NCBI GenBank assembly: GCA_964343975.1
Contig: CAYFLU010000058.1
Location: 1 to 19,011 of the forward strand
Length of the DNA: 19,011 bases
From: SCUN01 sp964343975
Lineage (GTDB): Bacteria; Acidobacteriota; Vicinamibacteria; Vicinamibacterales; SCN-69-37
Direction of reading: 5' to 3'
The notes beneath the pieces were generated by a model. That model worked only from the letters and a program-made list of their open reading frames with translations, was not told the DNA's origin and made no database searches. A program made the position numbers and the translations under genes. The first letter of the stretch is position 1. Every line of letters begins with the position of its first letter. Positions 1-7,310 of the stretch are shown in pieces.

Positions 1-705
1 GGGCGCGGTAACAACACGTACCTCGTCGACGATCTGCTCATCGACGCCGGCGTCGGCGTGCCGGCGCATGTGGAGGCGGTGGCTGCGGCGCTCGCCGGTC
101 GCCCCCTCGCGCGCGTTGTAGTCACGCACGGCCACCACGACCACATCGACGGCGTGCCCGCGCTCTGCGCGCAGTGGCCCGAGATGCGGCCGGCGATGGC
201 GTTTCCGCACGGGGAGACGCGCGCGGGCTGGGACGCGCTGGCGGACGGCGATGTGATCGAGACCGACGGGGCCCGCCTCGAGGTGATCGCGACGCCGGGC
301 CATGCGTCGGATCACATCTGTCTGTTTGATCTCACGACCGGCGACCTGTTCGCGGGCGACATGGTGATTGCGGGCACGACCGTGCTCGTGCCGTCACGCG
401 CCAAGGGCGGCGACATGCGGAGCTATCTCCAGTCGCTGGTGCGGCTGCGTGATCTCGACGCCGCGCGCATTCTGCCGGGACACGGCCCGGCGATCGAGCG
501 GCCGCGCGAACGTCTCGACGCGGTGATCGCGCATCGTCTGGAGCGGGAAGCGCAGGTGGCGGCGTGCCTGGCCGAGGGCGTCACCGAGCCTGCGGCGATT
601 GTGGCGAAGTTGTACGACAGTCTGGCTGAGGCGCTGGTGCCGTTCGCGATCGAGACGGTGATCGCGCACATCGAGAAGCTGACGGCGGATCGTCAGGCCG
701 GCTGA
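1..705 (+). CDS. MBL-fold metallo-hydrolase, LACTB2-like (5' end outside window)
   Basis: A hydrolase of the metallo-beta-lactamase fold. The reading frame is open from base 1 (first residues G-R-G-N-N-T-Y-L), so the start lies to the left of the window; 234 residues are visible. The metal-binding motif T-H-G-H-H-D-H is at visible residues 42-48, followed by a T-P-G-H motif near 80, A-G-D near 100 and P-G-H-G near 143, the usual order of MBL zinc ligands. The last 65 or so residues look like the winged-helix tail of the LACTB2/MBL group (E-x-x-V-x-A-x-L at the start, V-x-A-H-I-x-K-L at the end). Human LACTB2 is an endoribonuclease, but bacterial relatives are annotated only as hydrolases, so the substrate is unknown. 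Compared with about 290 residues in the family, some 30-50 N-terminal residues are probably missing. A GTG at 58 is internal and not the start. The 3' end overlaps the convergent regulator gene by 13 bp. Confidence 0.88.
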   Translation, partial: GRGNNTYLVDDLLIDAGVGVPAHVEAVAAALAGRPLARVVVTHGHHDHIDGVPALCAQWPEMRPAMAFPHGETRAGWDALADGDVIETDGARLEVIATPGHASDHICLFDLTTGDLFAGDMVIAGTTVLVPSRAKGGDMRSYLQSLVRLRDLDAARILPGHGPAIERPRERLDAVIAHRLEREAQVAACLAEGVTEPAAIVAKLYDSLAEALVPFAIETVIAHIEKLTADRQAG

Positions 706-1064
706 AATCCGGGCGGCAGCGGCTTGGCGCGGCCGGATGCGGCGGTGGCCTTCGGCAGTGCGTCCTTGATCACGCGCTCGAGTTCCTCGAGATACGTCAC
801 GAAGCGCTTCCGTCCCTCGACCGTCATGCGGACGACGGTTTGCGGGCGACGTCCCTCGAATCCCTTCCAGATCTCGATGAGTCCGGCCTCGTGGAGCGTG
901 TCGAGGTGACGACTCAGGTTGCCGTCGGTGAGCTGGCAGAGCGCGCGTAGTTCGCCGAACTTCAGTCCGTCCTTGTGCGCGACGAGTGAGGCGAGGATGC
1001 CCAATCGCGCTTTCTCGTGGAGCACGCGATCGAGCCCGTCGTAGGCAAAGCGTCCGTCAGTCAT
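693..1064 (-). CDS. Winged-helix transcriptional regulator (PF13601-like)
   Basis: A 123-residue DNA-binding protein. The core (residues about 12-95) is a winged helix: a basic first helix (H-E-K-A-R-L-G-I-L-A), F-G-E-L-R-A-L, a recognition helix with D-G-N-L-S-R-H-L-D-T-L-H-E-A-G, and a wing with G-R-R-P-Q-T-V-V-R-M-T-V-E-G-R. This matches the small 'winged helix DNA-binding' regulators related to MarR/ArsR. I see no obvious effector domain or metal-binding cysteine set. The start ATG at 1064 overlaps the last 8 bp of the upstream membrane-protein gene, so the two are co-transcribed and probably translationally coupled. The frame stays open upstream but carries only arginine/serine-rich out-of-frame sequence there, so the longer version is rejected. 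It probably controls its own operon through the palindrome at 1733-1747 (inference). The tail (residues 105-123) is proline-rich and likely disordered. Confidence 0.9.
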   Translation of the reverse strand: MTDGRFAYDGLDRVLHEKARLGILASLVAHKDGLKFGELRALCQLTDGNLSRHLDTLHEAGLIEIWKGFEGRRPQTVVRMTVEGRKRFVTYLEELERVIKDALPKATAASGRAKPLPPGFQPA

Positions 1065-1725
1065 GAGCAGCGTCCTTGTGGCCCCGCGGGGCGCGTTCGA
1101 GATGCCAATAGAGGATGGCGGCGGCAAGCAGTTGCCCGCCGCCGAAGGTGGCGCCCACCGTCCACGACAGAAACGTGAACGTCGTGGGCTCAAGGCGCGC
1201 GTCGAGCGGCCGCGCGGCGAAGAGCGTGAGCAGCGCGACGCCGGCGAGCGCGTAGTAGGCGGCGACCACGCCGGCGCCGCGCACGAGCAGCGGCCGCGTT
1301 GCGGCGATGCCGACGCTGAAGAGCAGGGCCCACAGGCCGGGCAGGGCATACGTCAGCCGGGTGTCCGCGCCCATGAACGCGATCGTGAGCAGGAGCGCCG
1401 CCGACAGCGCGGGCAGGAACTGCGTGGCGACCTGCAGCGTGTGCCGCTGCTCGGTGGACGACGCCTGGCGGGCGTGCCGCCAGAGCAGGTGCGCCGAGCC
1501 GATGAGCAGCGCGCCGAGCGCGACGCCGAGCCAGTACAGCACCCACACCTGTGCCGAATGGGCGCGGGTGGGACCGACGATGGCGGGGAAGAGCGGGGCG
1601 GCGGCGAGGCCGGCCGCGCCGGACAGCGCCACGGGGATCGAGCGCCAGCCGCGGTACACGCGCGTGTGCGCCAGCTGGGCGTGGATCTCGTCGAGTTGTG
1701 CCAGTGCGCGCGTGACGTCGGTCAC
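1057..1725 (-). CDS. Six-helix membrane protein paired with winged-helix regulator
   Basis: A 222-residue integral membrane protein of unknown function. After a short amphipathic N-terminus (A-L-A-Q-L-D-E-I-H-A-Q-L-A-H, a probable cytoplasmic helix), six hydrophobic stretches are visible at about residues 29-50, 60-82, 101-120, 126-147, 150-171 and 183-207, followed by a charged tail. No transporter or enzyme motif is recognised. The start is taken as GTG at 1725: upstream there is no other good start, and a longer reading from an ATG at 1797 would cross the divergent rhodanese promoter and start. An AGGAG lies only one base before the GTG, too close for a normal ribosome binding site; a CAAAGT hexamer six bases before the GTG could be a -10 for a leaderless message. 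The gene is first in a two-gene operon with the regulator. Small regulator plus multi-helix membrane protein is a recurrent pair in Acidobacteria and Gemmatimonadetes (recalled, not checked here). Confidence 0.85.
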   Translation of the reverse strand: MTDVTRALAQLDEIHAQLAHTRVYRGWRSIPVALSGAAGLAAAPLFPAIVGPTRAHSAQVWVLYWLGVALGALLIGSAHLLWRHARQASSTEQRHTLQVATQFLPALSAALLLTIAFMGADTRLTYALPGLWALLFSVGIAATRPLLVRGAGVVAAYYALAGVALLTLFAARPLDARLEPTTFTFLSWTVGATFGGGQLLAAAILYWHLERAPRGHKDAAHD

Positions 1726-1731
1726 GCTCCT

Positions 1732-1737
1732 ACTTTG
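1732..1737 (-). promoter_or_regulatory. Possible -10 element of the membrane protein/regulator operon
   Basis: Read on the minus strand this is CAAAGT, ending 6 nt before the GTG at 1725. It matches TATAAT at only three positions (second A, fourth A, last T), so it is weak alone, but the spacing fits the leaderless pattern of other genes here. It overlaps one arm of the palindrome at 1733-1747, so a bound repressor would block it. Confidence 0.35.
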
Positions 1738-1747
1738 CCCGGCAAAG
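1733..1747. promoter_or_regulatory. Perfect 15-bp palindrome, candidate operator
   Basis: CTTTGCC-C-GGCAAAG: two 7-bp arms in perfect inverted repeat around a single base. It sits between the divergent starts at 1725 (-) and 1788 (+), 8 bp from the GTG of the membrane protein gene. Size and symmetry suit a dimeric winged-helix regulator, and the regulator is encoded in the adjacent operon. Binding is inferred, not shown. Confidence 0.5.
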
Positions 1748-1774
1748 AGTTTCGGGTCAAGTTCCGTTCCGGCG

Positions 1775-1780
1775 GATAAT
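1775..1780 (+). promoter_or_regulatory. -10 element GATAAT of the sulfurtransferase gene (leaderless type)
   Basis: GATAAT matches five of six bases of the sigma-70 -10 consensus and is followed by seven bases (GCCCGCC) and then ATG at 1788. Transcription would start at or next to the A of that ATG. No convincing -35 is seen 16-18 bp upstream. The element decides the start, because the alternative ATG at 1779 lies inside it. Confidence 0.6.
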
Positions 1781-1787
1781 GCCCGCC

Positions 1788-2579
1788 ATGCATCCATTGA
1801 CCACGACGATTCCCGAAGGCGCCTTGCTCATCGATCTTCGGCCGGCGGAAGACTTCGCGCGCGGCCATCTGCCGGGGGCGGTGCATCTCGATCTGTGGGG
1901 GGTGAGCCTCATCGACACGGACGAGGCGCCGTTGAAGGCGTTCATGTGGATGATCGGCCATCTGTTCTCGCTGCGCGGCGTGACGCCGGAGCGGGCCGTG
2001 GTCGTGTACGAGAAGGATTCCGGCATGCGCGCGGCGCGTGCTCACTGGTTTCTCGAATATCTGGGGCATCCGCACGTGCAGGTGCTCGACGGTGGGTTCC
2101 AGTACTGGAAGGCCCACGGCGGCGCGGTGACGACCGAGTGTGTGACGCCGACGCCGAGCACGTGGCATGGCACGGCGGATCCGTCGAAGCTGGCCACGTG
2201 GCGCCAGGTCTTCGCCGCGCTCGGCAAGCCCGAGGTGGCGATCGTCGACACGCGCAGCGACGCGGAGTACTACGGCGAAGCGGTGCGCGCGGCGCGCGGC
2301 GGCGCGGTGCCCGGCGCGGTGCATCTCGAGTGGACGCAGAATCTGCAGGCCGACGGACGCTTCAAGGCGGAGGCGGATCTGCGCGCGATGTACACGGCGC
2401 TCGGCGTCACGCCGGATCGTGAAGTGATGACGTATTGCCAGGGTGGCTATCGCGCGGCGCACACGTATCTCGCGCTGCGCGTGCTGGGCTATCCGAATGT
2501 CCGCAACTTCACAGGCTCGTGGAAAGAATGGGGCGACCGCCTCGACGTGCCCGTGGAAGTCGTTCGTCGTCCGTCGTAG
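1788..2579 (+). CDS. Sulfurtransferase with two rhodanese domains
   Basis: A 263-residue soluble enzyme of the thiosulfate/3-mercaptopyruvate sulfurtransferase family, which moves sulfane sulfur to a thiol or cyanide acceptor through a cysteine persulfide. Rhodanese domain 1 spans about residues 1-115 (L-I-D-L-R-P start, G-H-L-P-G-A-V-H CH2A-type motif, L-D-G-G-F-x-x-W) and domain 2 about 145-260 (I-V-D-T-R-S, V-P-G-A-V-H-L-E-W). The active-site loop C-Q-G-G-Y-R is present only in domain 2 (Cys217); the matching loop of domain 1 has E-K-D-S-G-M-R without cysteine, the usual inactive N-terminal domain. There is no signal peptide, so it is probably cytoplasmic. The start was chosen at ATG 1788 because of the -10 element at 1775-1780; an ATG nine bases earlier would add M-P-A. 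The acceptor and specificity cannot be read from the sequence. Confidence 0.9.
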   Translation: MHPLTTTIPEGALLIDLRPAEDFARGHLPGAVHLDLWGVSLIDTDEAPLKAFMWMIGHLFSLRGVTPERAVVVYEKDSGMRAARAHWFLEYLGHPHVQVLDGGFQYWKAHGGAVTTECVTPTPSTWHGTADPSKLATWRQVFAALGKPEVAIVDTRSDAEYYGEAVRAARGGAVPGAVHLEWTQNLQADGRFKAEADLRAMYTALGVTPDREVMTYCQGGYRAAHTYLALRVLGYPNVRNFTGSWKEWGDRLDVPVEVVRRPS

Positions 2580-2622
2580 TGGTAGCGAAGGCCGCACGCG
2601 CGACAGGCCGACGGACGGCGCG

Positions 2623-2637
2623 CCCGACACGGTCGGG
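2623..2637. repeat. Short perfect inverted repeat before the ankyrin gene
   Basis: CCCGAC-ACG-GTCGGG: a 6-bp stem with a 3-base loop, ending one base before the proposed GTG start at 2639. In RNA it would form a stable small hairpin over the ribosome landing area. It lacks a T-tract, so it is not a classical terminator. It may be chance in GC-rich DNA. Confidence 0.35.
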
Positions 2638-2638
2638 T

Positions 2639-3694
2639 GTGGCCGATGTGAAGCGGTTGTTTGCGGCCATCGAGGCGACGGATCTTGCGGGGTTCCAGAC
2701 GCTCGTCGCCGATGGCGCGGACATCAATGCCAGTCATCGTGGCTACACGCCGTTGCACGCGCTGATCCAGAGCAAGCCGCACGCGCACGGGGCGGCGCCG
2801 ACCGCCGAGGCCCTGCGGATGCTCCGATGGATGCTCGCGCATGGCGCCGATCCCGAGCGGCTCGGCGGTTGGCCGGCGGTGCGCGCGGTGATCCTGGCCG
2901 CCATCACGGGCGTGCCGACGGTGCTCGATGTCCTGATCGACGCCGGCGCGAAGACCGATGTCTATGTGGCGGCTGCGACGGGCGATCTGGCCGCTGTGCG
3001 TCGTGCGATCGCCCGCGATGCGGCGGTGGCCACCAGTCGCGACGCGAGCGGGCTCACGGCGCTGCAGTGCGCGGCGGCGTCACGGCTGTGGCAGGGCGAT
3101 GCGGCGCGGGCCACGCGGCTCATTGCGGTGGCCGAGGCGCTGCTCGACGCGGGCGCTGATGTGCGCGCCATCACGATCTCGCGCAATCAGCCTGTGACGG
3201 CGGCGTACTTCGCGGCCTCGGCGCATCACGTCGCGCTCTTCGACGTGTTGCTCGCGCGCGGCGCCGACGCGACCGAGGCGCTCACGGCGGCGCTGTGGAA
3301 CGGCGGCGATGCGTTCGCCGCGCTCGCGGAACGGGCGCTCGCGCATGGCGCCGAGGTCAATCGCGCGGAGGCCGCGGGCCGGCCGCTCCTCAATGACCTG
3401 ATCCGCTGGGGGCAGTTCGCGCCGGCGCGCTGGTTGCTGGCGCACGGCGCGGACCCGAATCGTGCGCAGCGTGAGGGCCTCGTCGACAGCGACGGCCGCG
3501 CGCTCGACAGCGGCGGCTGGACCGCGCTCCATCAGGCGGCCGCGCGCGGCAATGCGGCGATGGTCGCGGACCTGCTCGCCGCCGGCGCCGACACCGGCCG
3601 GCGCGATGCCGCGGGCCGCACACCACTCGACATCGCGCGGGTCGCCCCGCTCAAGACGCTCCTGAAGAAGGCTCGCGGTATCATGCACTCATGA
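2639..3694 (+). CDS. Ankyrin-repeat protein
   Basis: About 351 residues built almost wholly of ankyrin repeats. Typical pieces are L-V-A-D-G-A-D-I-N, G-Y-T-P-L-H-A-L, L-A-H-G-A-D-P, L-L-D-A-G-A-D-V, L-L-A-R-G-A-D-A, L-A-H-G-A-D-P-N, G-W-T-A-L-H-Q-A-A-A-R-G-N and G-R-T-P-L-D-I-A, giving eight or nine repeats, several degenerate. Ankyrin proteins bind other proteins; no enzymatic domain is visible. There is no signal peptide or membrane helix, so it is likely cytoplasmic. The start is uncertain: GTG 2639 (V-A-D-V-K-R-L-F) is preferred because ankyrin proteins often begin this way, with GTG 2648 or a GTG at 2579 overlapping the rhodanese stop as alternatives. None has a good ribosome binding site. 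It ends in an ATGA overlap with the dipeptidase gene, so the two are probably co-translated. Confidence 0.82.
   Translation: MADVKRLFAAIEATDLAGFQTLVADGADINASHRGYTPLHALIQSKPHAHGAAPTAEALRMLRWMLAHGADPERLGGWPAVRAVILAAITGVPTVLDVLIDAGAKTDVYVAAATGDLAAVRRAIARDAAVATSRDASGLTALQCAAASRLWQGDAARATRLIAVAEALLDAGADVRAITISRNQPVTAAYFAASAHHVALFDVLLARGADATEALTAALWNGGDAFAALAERALAHGAEVNRAEAAGRPLLNDLIRWGQFAPARWLLAHGADPNRAQREGLVDSDGRALDSGGWTALHQAAARGNAAMVADLLAAGADTGRRDAAGRTPLDIARVAPLKTLLKKARGIMHS
3679..3684 (+). promoter_or_regulatory. Possible internal -10 element TATCAT before the dipeptidase
   Basis: TATCAT (five of six bases of TATAAT) ends 6 nt before the ATG at 3691, inside the last codons of the ankyrin gene. 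The spacing suits a leaderless transcript that would let the dipeptidase operon be expressed apart from the ankyrin gene. The ATGA overlap gives an alternative route for initiation, so this is only a candidate. Confidence 0.35.
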
Positions 3695-5064
3695 TCAAGG
3701 TCATCGATTTCATCCAGACGAACCGCGACCGCTACATCAACGAACTCAAGCAATACCTCGCCATTCCCTCGATCAGCGCGCTCCCGGAACATGCCGGTGA
3801 CCTGCAGCGCTGCGCCGAGTGGTCGGCGCAGGAGATGACGCGGATCGGTCTGGAAAACGTGCGCCTCGAGTCCACGCCGGGCAACCCGATCGTGTACGGC
3901 GAGTGGCTCCACGCGGAAGGCGCGCCGACGATCCTCTTCTACGGCCACTACGACGTGCAGCCGGTGGATCCGCTCGAGCTGTGGGAATCGCCGCCGTTCG
4001 AAGCCACCGTGCGCGACGGCGAGATCTTCGCCCGCGGCGCGGCCGACGACAAAGGCCAGGTCTTCATGCACTTCAAGGCCATCGAAGCTCATATGAAGCA
4101 GCACGGCCGCCTGCCGGTGAACCTGAAGGTCATCCTCGAAGGTGAGGAGGAAGTCGGCTCGGTTAACCTCGACAACTTCGTCAAGGCGCATCGCGACCAG
4201 CTCGCCTGCGACGTCGTCGTGATCTCCGACTCCGCGATGTTCGCGCGCGGCGTGCCCTCGATCTGCTACTCACTCCGCGGCCTCGTGTATTTCCAGATCG
4301 ACGTGCGCGGCACGAAGAGCGACCTGCACTCGGGGCTCTTCGGCGGCGCGGTGGCGAACCCCAACATGGTGCTCGCGCAGATCCTGTCGCAGATGAAGGA
4401 CCGCAGCGGCCGGGTGAAGATCACGGGTTTCTATGACGATGTGCGTGAGCTCTCGCAGGACGAGCGCGACGCGTGGAAGAAGCTGCCGTTCAACGAGAAG
4501 CAGTACCGCAAGGATCTCGATGCGCCGAAGCTCTTCGGCGAAACCGGCTACACGACGCTCGAGCGCGTGTGGGCGCGGCCGACGTTCGAAGTGAACGGCA
4601 TCCTCGGCGGCTTCACCGGCGAAGGTGCGAAGACGGTGATCCCGGCCGTCGCGATGGCGAAGGTCAGCATGCGCCTCGTGCCGGATCAGGATCCCGACAA
4701 GATCGCCGAGCTCTTCCAGAAGTACGTGGAGGAAGTGGCCCCGCCGACCGTCGAGGTGAAGGTCACGCGCATGCACGGCGGCAAGCCGTGGATCACGGCG
4801 TACGACAACCCGTTCGTGCAGGCCGCCGGCCGCGCGATCGAGCAGGGCTTCGGTCAGCCGCCCGTGTTCTGCCGCGAGGGCGGATCGATTCCGGTGGTGT
4901 CGACGTTCCAGGAAGAACTGCAGGTGCCCGCGGTCCTCTTCGGCGTCGGTCTGCCTGACGAGAACGCGCACGCGCCAAACGAGAAGCTCGATCTCGGCAA
5001 TTTCCACAACGGCATCATCGCGTCGGCCGTGCTCTACGACGAGATCGCCAAGATCCAGCGCTGA
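3691..5064 (+). CDS. M20-family dipeptidase (CNDP2/PepV-like)
   Basis: A 457-residue metallopeptidase of family M20, of the kind annotated as dipeptidase, which cleaves short peptides using two zinc or manganese ions. The five metal-ligand motifs are in order: G-H-Y-D-V-Q-P (His86, with Asp88), A-A-D-D-K-G (Asp119), E-G-E-E-E-V-G (catalytic Glu153, ligand Glu154), I-S-D-S (Asp180) and N-A-H-A-P-N-E near residue 436. The dimerisation (lid) domain lies between about 200 and 380 and contains the typical D-L-H-S-G-L-F-G-G. It has no signal peptide, so it works in the cytoplasm. The length is normal for the family. The ATG at 3691 overlaps the ankyrin stop (ATGA). The methyltransferase follows after four bases, so this gene probably leads or belongs to a plus-strand operon. 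The preferred peptide cannot be deduced. Confidence 0.94.
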   Translation: MIKVIDFIQTNRDRYINELKQYLAIPSISALPEHAGDLQRCAEWSAQEMTRIGLENVRLESTPGNPIVYGEWLHAEGAPTILFYGHYDVQPVDPLELWESPPFEATVRDGEIFARGAADDKGQVFMHFKAIEAHMKQHGRLPVNLKVILEGEEEVGSVNLDNFVKAHRDQLACDVVVISDSAMFARGVPSICYSLRGLVYFQIDVRGTKSDLHSGLFGGAVANPNMVLAQILSQMKDRSGRVKITGFYDDVRELSQDERDAWKKLPFNEKQYRKDLDAPKLFGETGYTTLERVWARPTFEVNGILGGFTGEGAKTVIPAVAMAKVSMRLVPDQDPDKIAELFQKYVEEVAPPTVEVKVTRMHGGKPWITAYDNPFVQAAGRAIEQGFGQPPVFCREGGSIPVVSTFQEELQVPAVLFGVGLPDENAHAPNEKLDLGNFHNGIIASAVLYDEIAKIQR

Positions 5065-5068
5065 GCCG

Positions 5069-6046
5069 ATGATTCCGCTGATCAACCCGGCCAACGGCCG
5101 GCCTCTCACCCGTGTGGGCGACGCGTTTGTCGACGACGCCGGCGCGCGGTTTCCGGTGGTGCGGGACGTGCCCCGGTTCGTGCCGGAGCACAACTACGCC
5201 GACAACTTCGGCTTCCAGTGGAACCGCTTTCAGAAGACGCAGATCGATCGTGAGACGCCCGATGCGCTCTCGCTGAGCCGCGAGCGCTTCTTCGTCGAGA
5301 CGGCCTGGGATCGTCAGGACCTGACGGGGCAGACGATCCTCGAAGTGGGGAGTGGCGCCGGCCGGTTCTCGCAGATCGTGCTCGACTACACGCCGGCCAC
5401 GCTCTACAGCATCGACTACTCGGATGCGGTGTCGGCGAACTACCGCAACAACGGCCAGCACGGCGATCGCTTCCATCTGTTTCAGGCGAGCGTCTATGAC
5501 ATGCCGTTCCCCGACAACAGCTTCGACAAGGTGTTTTGCTTTGGTGTGTTGCAGCACACGCCCGACTTCCGCAAGTCGGTGCACGCGCTCGTGGCCAAGG
5601 CGAAGCCGGGCGGTGAGGTCATCGTCGACTTTTACGCCGTCAACGGCTGGTGGACGAAGCTGCATGCGAAGTACCTGTTCCGTCCGATCACCAAACGGTG
5701 GTCGCACGAGACGCTGTTGCAGCGCATCGACGCGAACGTCGACTGGATGATGGCGTTTTGCCGGTTCACCGATCGCATCGGCATCGGCCGGTTCGTGAAT
5801 CGCTTCGTGCCGATCGTGGACATCGCGGGCACGCTGCCGCCGAACCTGAGCCCCGCGCAGCTGCGTGAATGGACGGTGCTCGACACGTTCGACATGTTCT
5901 CGCCCGAGCACGACCATCCGCAGCGGATCGACACCGTGCGCCGGTGGTTCGAAGAGGCGGGTTGCACGGTCACCCTCGCCGACACGCTGCGCTTCGGCAA
6001 CAACTTCGCCGCCGCGACCGTTCGCGCCCTGAAAGCACGCGCCTGA
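5069..6046 (+). CDS. Class I SAM-dependent methyltransferase with Trm112-like N-terminus
   Basis: A 325-residue class I methyltransferase. The SAM-binding motif I is L-E-V-G-S-G-A-G-R-F (about residues 91-100), followed by an acidic strand end Y-S-I-D-Y-S (113-118) and the UbiE/methyltransferase-11 signature D-M-P-F-P-D-N-S-F-D-K-V-F-C-F-G-V-L-Q-H (144-163). Residues 1-40 resemble a Trm112-like knuckle (L-x-x-P-x-x-G-x-x-L ... G-x-x-F-P-V-V-x-D-V-P-R-F-V), but the zinc cysteines are absent. Substrate unknown; this architecture occurs in small-molecule and sugar-pathway methyltransferases as well as in unassigned proteins. Four bases separate it from the dipeptidase stop and four from the next ATG (TGA-N4-ATG at both ends), which suggests coupled translation in an operon. 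No strong Shine-Dalgarno precedes the start. Confidence 0.9.
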   Translation: MIPLINPANGRPLTRVGDAFVDDAGARFPVVRDVPRFVPEHNYADNFGFQWNRFQKTQIDRETPDALSLSRERFFVETAWDRQDLTGQTILEVGSGAGRFSQIVLDYTPATLYSIDYSDAVSANYRNNGQHGDRFHLFQASVYDMPFPDNSFDKVFCFGVLQHTPDFRKSVHALVAKAKPGGEVIVDFYAVNGWWTKLHAKYLFRPITKRWSHETLLQRIDANVDWMMAFCRFTDRIGIGRFVNRFVPIVDIAGTLPPNLSPAQLREWTVLDTFDMFSPEHDHPQRIDTVRRWFEEAGCTVTLADTLRFGNNFAAATVRALKARA

Positions 6047-6050
6047 CCTG

Positions 6051-7268
6051 ATGCGTCGCGGCACGGTCGCCTTCATCTTCGTCACCGTCGTCCTCGACGT
6101 GCTGGCACTCGGGGTGGTCATTCCCGTGCTGCCGAAGCTCGTGGAGTCGTTCCTCGGTGGCGATACCGCCTCGGCGGCGCGGATGCTGGGCCTCTTCGGC
6201 ACGGTGTGGTCGGCGATGCAGTTCGTGGCCTCGCCGCTGCTCGGTGCGCTGTCGGATCGCTTTGGCCGGCGGCCGGTGTTGCTCTTCTCGAACTTCGGGC
6301 TGGGCCTCGACTACATCTTCATGGCGCTGGCGCCGTCGCTCGGCTGGCTGTTTGTCGGCCGGGTGATTTCGGGCATCACGGGGGCGAGCTTCACGACCGC
6401 GGCTGCCTACATCGCCGACGTCACGCCGCCCGAGAAGCGGGCCGGCGCGTTCGGCATGATGGGCGCGGCGTGGGGGCTCGGGTTTGTGCTCGGCCCGGCC
6501 TTCGGTGGCGTGCTCGGCGCCATGGATCCGCGCCTGCCGTTCTGGGTGGCGGCGGCGCTCACGCTGGTGAACGCGACCTACGGATTCTTCGTGTTGCCCG
6601 AGTCGTTGACCGCCGATCGCCGCTCGGCCACGGTGGATTTCGCGAAGGCGAACCCGCTCGGGTCACTGCGGCTGTTGCGCTCGCATCATGAGCTCTGGGG
6701 GCTCGCCGGGATCTACGCGCTCTACATGCTCGCGCATCAGGTCATGCAGAACGTGTTCGTGCTCTACACCAGCTTTCGCTACGGCTGGGACGAGCGCACA
6801 CTCGGGTTTGCGCTGACGGGTGTGGGGCTGGCGAGCGCCGTGGTCCAGGGGGGGCTCGTCCGGCCGATCGTGACCGCGCTCGGCGAGCGCAAAGCCCTCG
6901 TGCTCGGGCTTATGTCGGGGATCCTCGGCTTTCTCTTCTGGGGCCTCGCGCCGACCGGCCGGCTCTTCTGTCTCGGCATCCCGTTCGGGGCGTTCATGGG
7001 CCTCTTCGGACCGAGCATTCAGGGCCTCATGACCCGCTGCGTGGATGTGAGCGAGCAGGGGAAGCTGTCGGGCGCGAACACCAGCGTGCAGGGCCTGATG
7101 GGCATGATCGGTCCCGGCTTCTTCACGACGATCTTCGCGGCCTCGATCAGCACCCGCGCGAGCTGGGGCCTGCCGGGACTCGCGTTTCTCGTGGGCGGCG
7201 GTCTGCTGCTCATCGCGCTGCTCTTCGCCGTGCGGGCCGTGCGGGCCGTGCACGCGGCCCCCCGCTAG
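6051..7268 (+). CDS. MFS exporter of the TCR/Tet type
   Basis: A 405-residue, 12-helix major facilitator of the tetracycline-resistance (drug:H+ antiporter-1) group. The first helix carries the family mark L-D-V-L-A-L-G-V-V-I-P-V-L-P (Asp16). Motif A, G-A-L-S-D-R-F-G-R-R-P-V-L-L, is at 65-78 between helices 2 and 3. The stretch I-T-G-A-S-F-T-T-A-A-A-Y-I-A-D-V resembles TetA helix 4, and an antiporter motif C, G-L-G-F-V-L-G-P-A-F-G-G, follows in helix 5. It lies in the inner membrane and should expel a small molecule in exchange for protons. Most environmental members are not proven resistance genes, so tetracycline export is not claimed. It comes four bases after the methyltransferase, so the two may act on the same compound (inference). 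Confidence 0.92.
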   Translation: MRRGTVAFIFVTVVLDVLALGVVIPVLPKLVESFLGGDTASAARMLGLFGTVWSAMQFVASPLLGALSDRFGRRPVLLFSNFGLGLDYIFMALAPSLGWLFVGRVISGITGASFTTAAAYIADVTPPEKRAGAFGMMGAAWGLGFVLGPAFGGVLGAMDPRLPFWVAAALTLVNATYGFFVLPESLTADRRSATVDFAKANPLGSLRLLRSHHELWGLAGIYALYMLAHQVMQNVFVLYTSFRYGWDERTLGFALTGVGLASAVVQGGLVRPIVTALGERKALVLGLMSGILGFLFWGLAPTGRLFCLGIPFGAFMGLFGPSIQGLMTRCVDVSEQGKLSGANTSVQGLMGMIGPGFFTTIFAASISTRASWGLPGLAFLVGGGLLLIALLFAVRAVRAVHAAPR

Positions 7269-7310
7269 CCCCGGCAATATCTTTCCGGTCTGTTCGTCTT
7301 CCTGCATGTG

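Noticed and set aside
1779..1787. ATG at 1779 as the start of the sulfurtransferase
   Set aside because: It lies inside the GATAAT element; ATG 1788 is at the spacing shared with other genes in the window. The difference is only three residues.
5015..6202. A 395-codon open frame on the minus strand opposite the methyltransferase
   Set aside because: It crosses two good plus-strand genes and has a composition typical of antisense GC-rich frames.
6051..7268. Naming the MFS gene tetA or calling it a tetracycline-resistance gene
   Set aside because: The family motifs fit TCR/Tet exporters in general, but most environmental homologues have unknown substrates and nothing nearby (for example a tetR) supports it.
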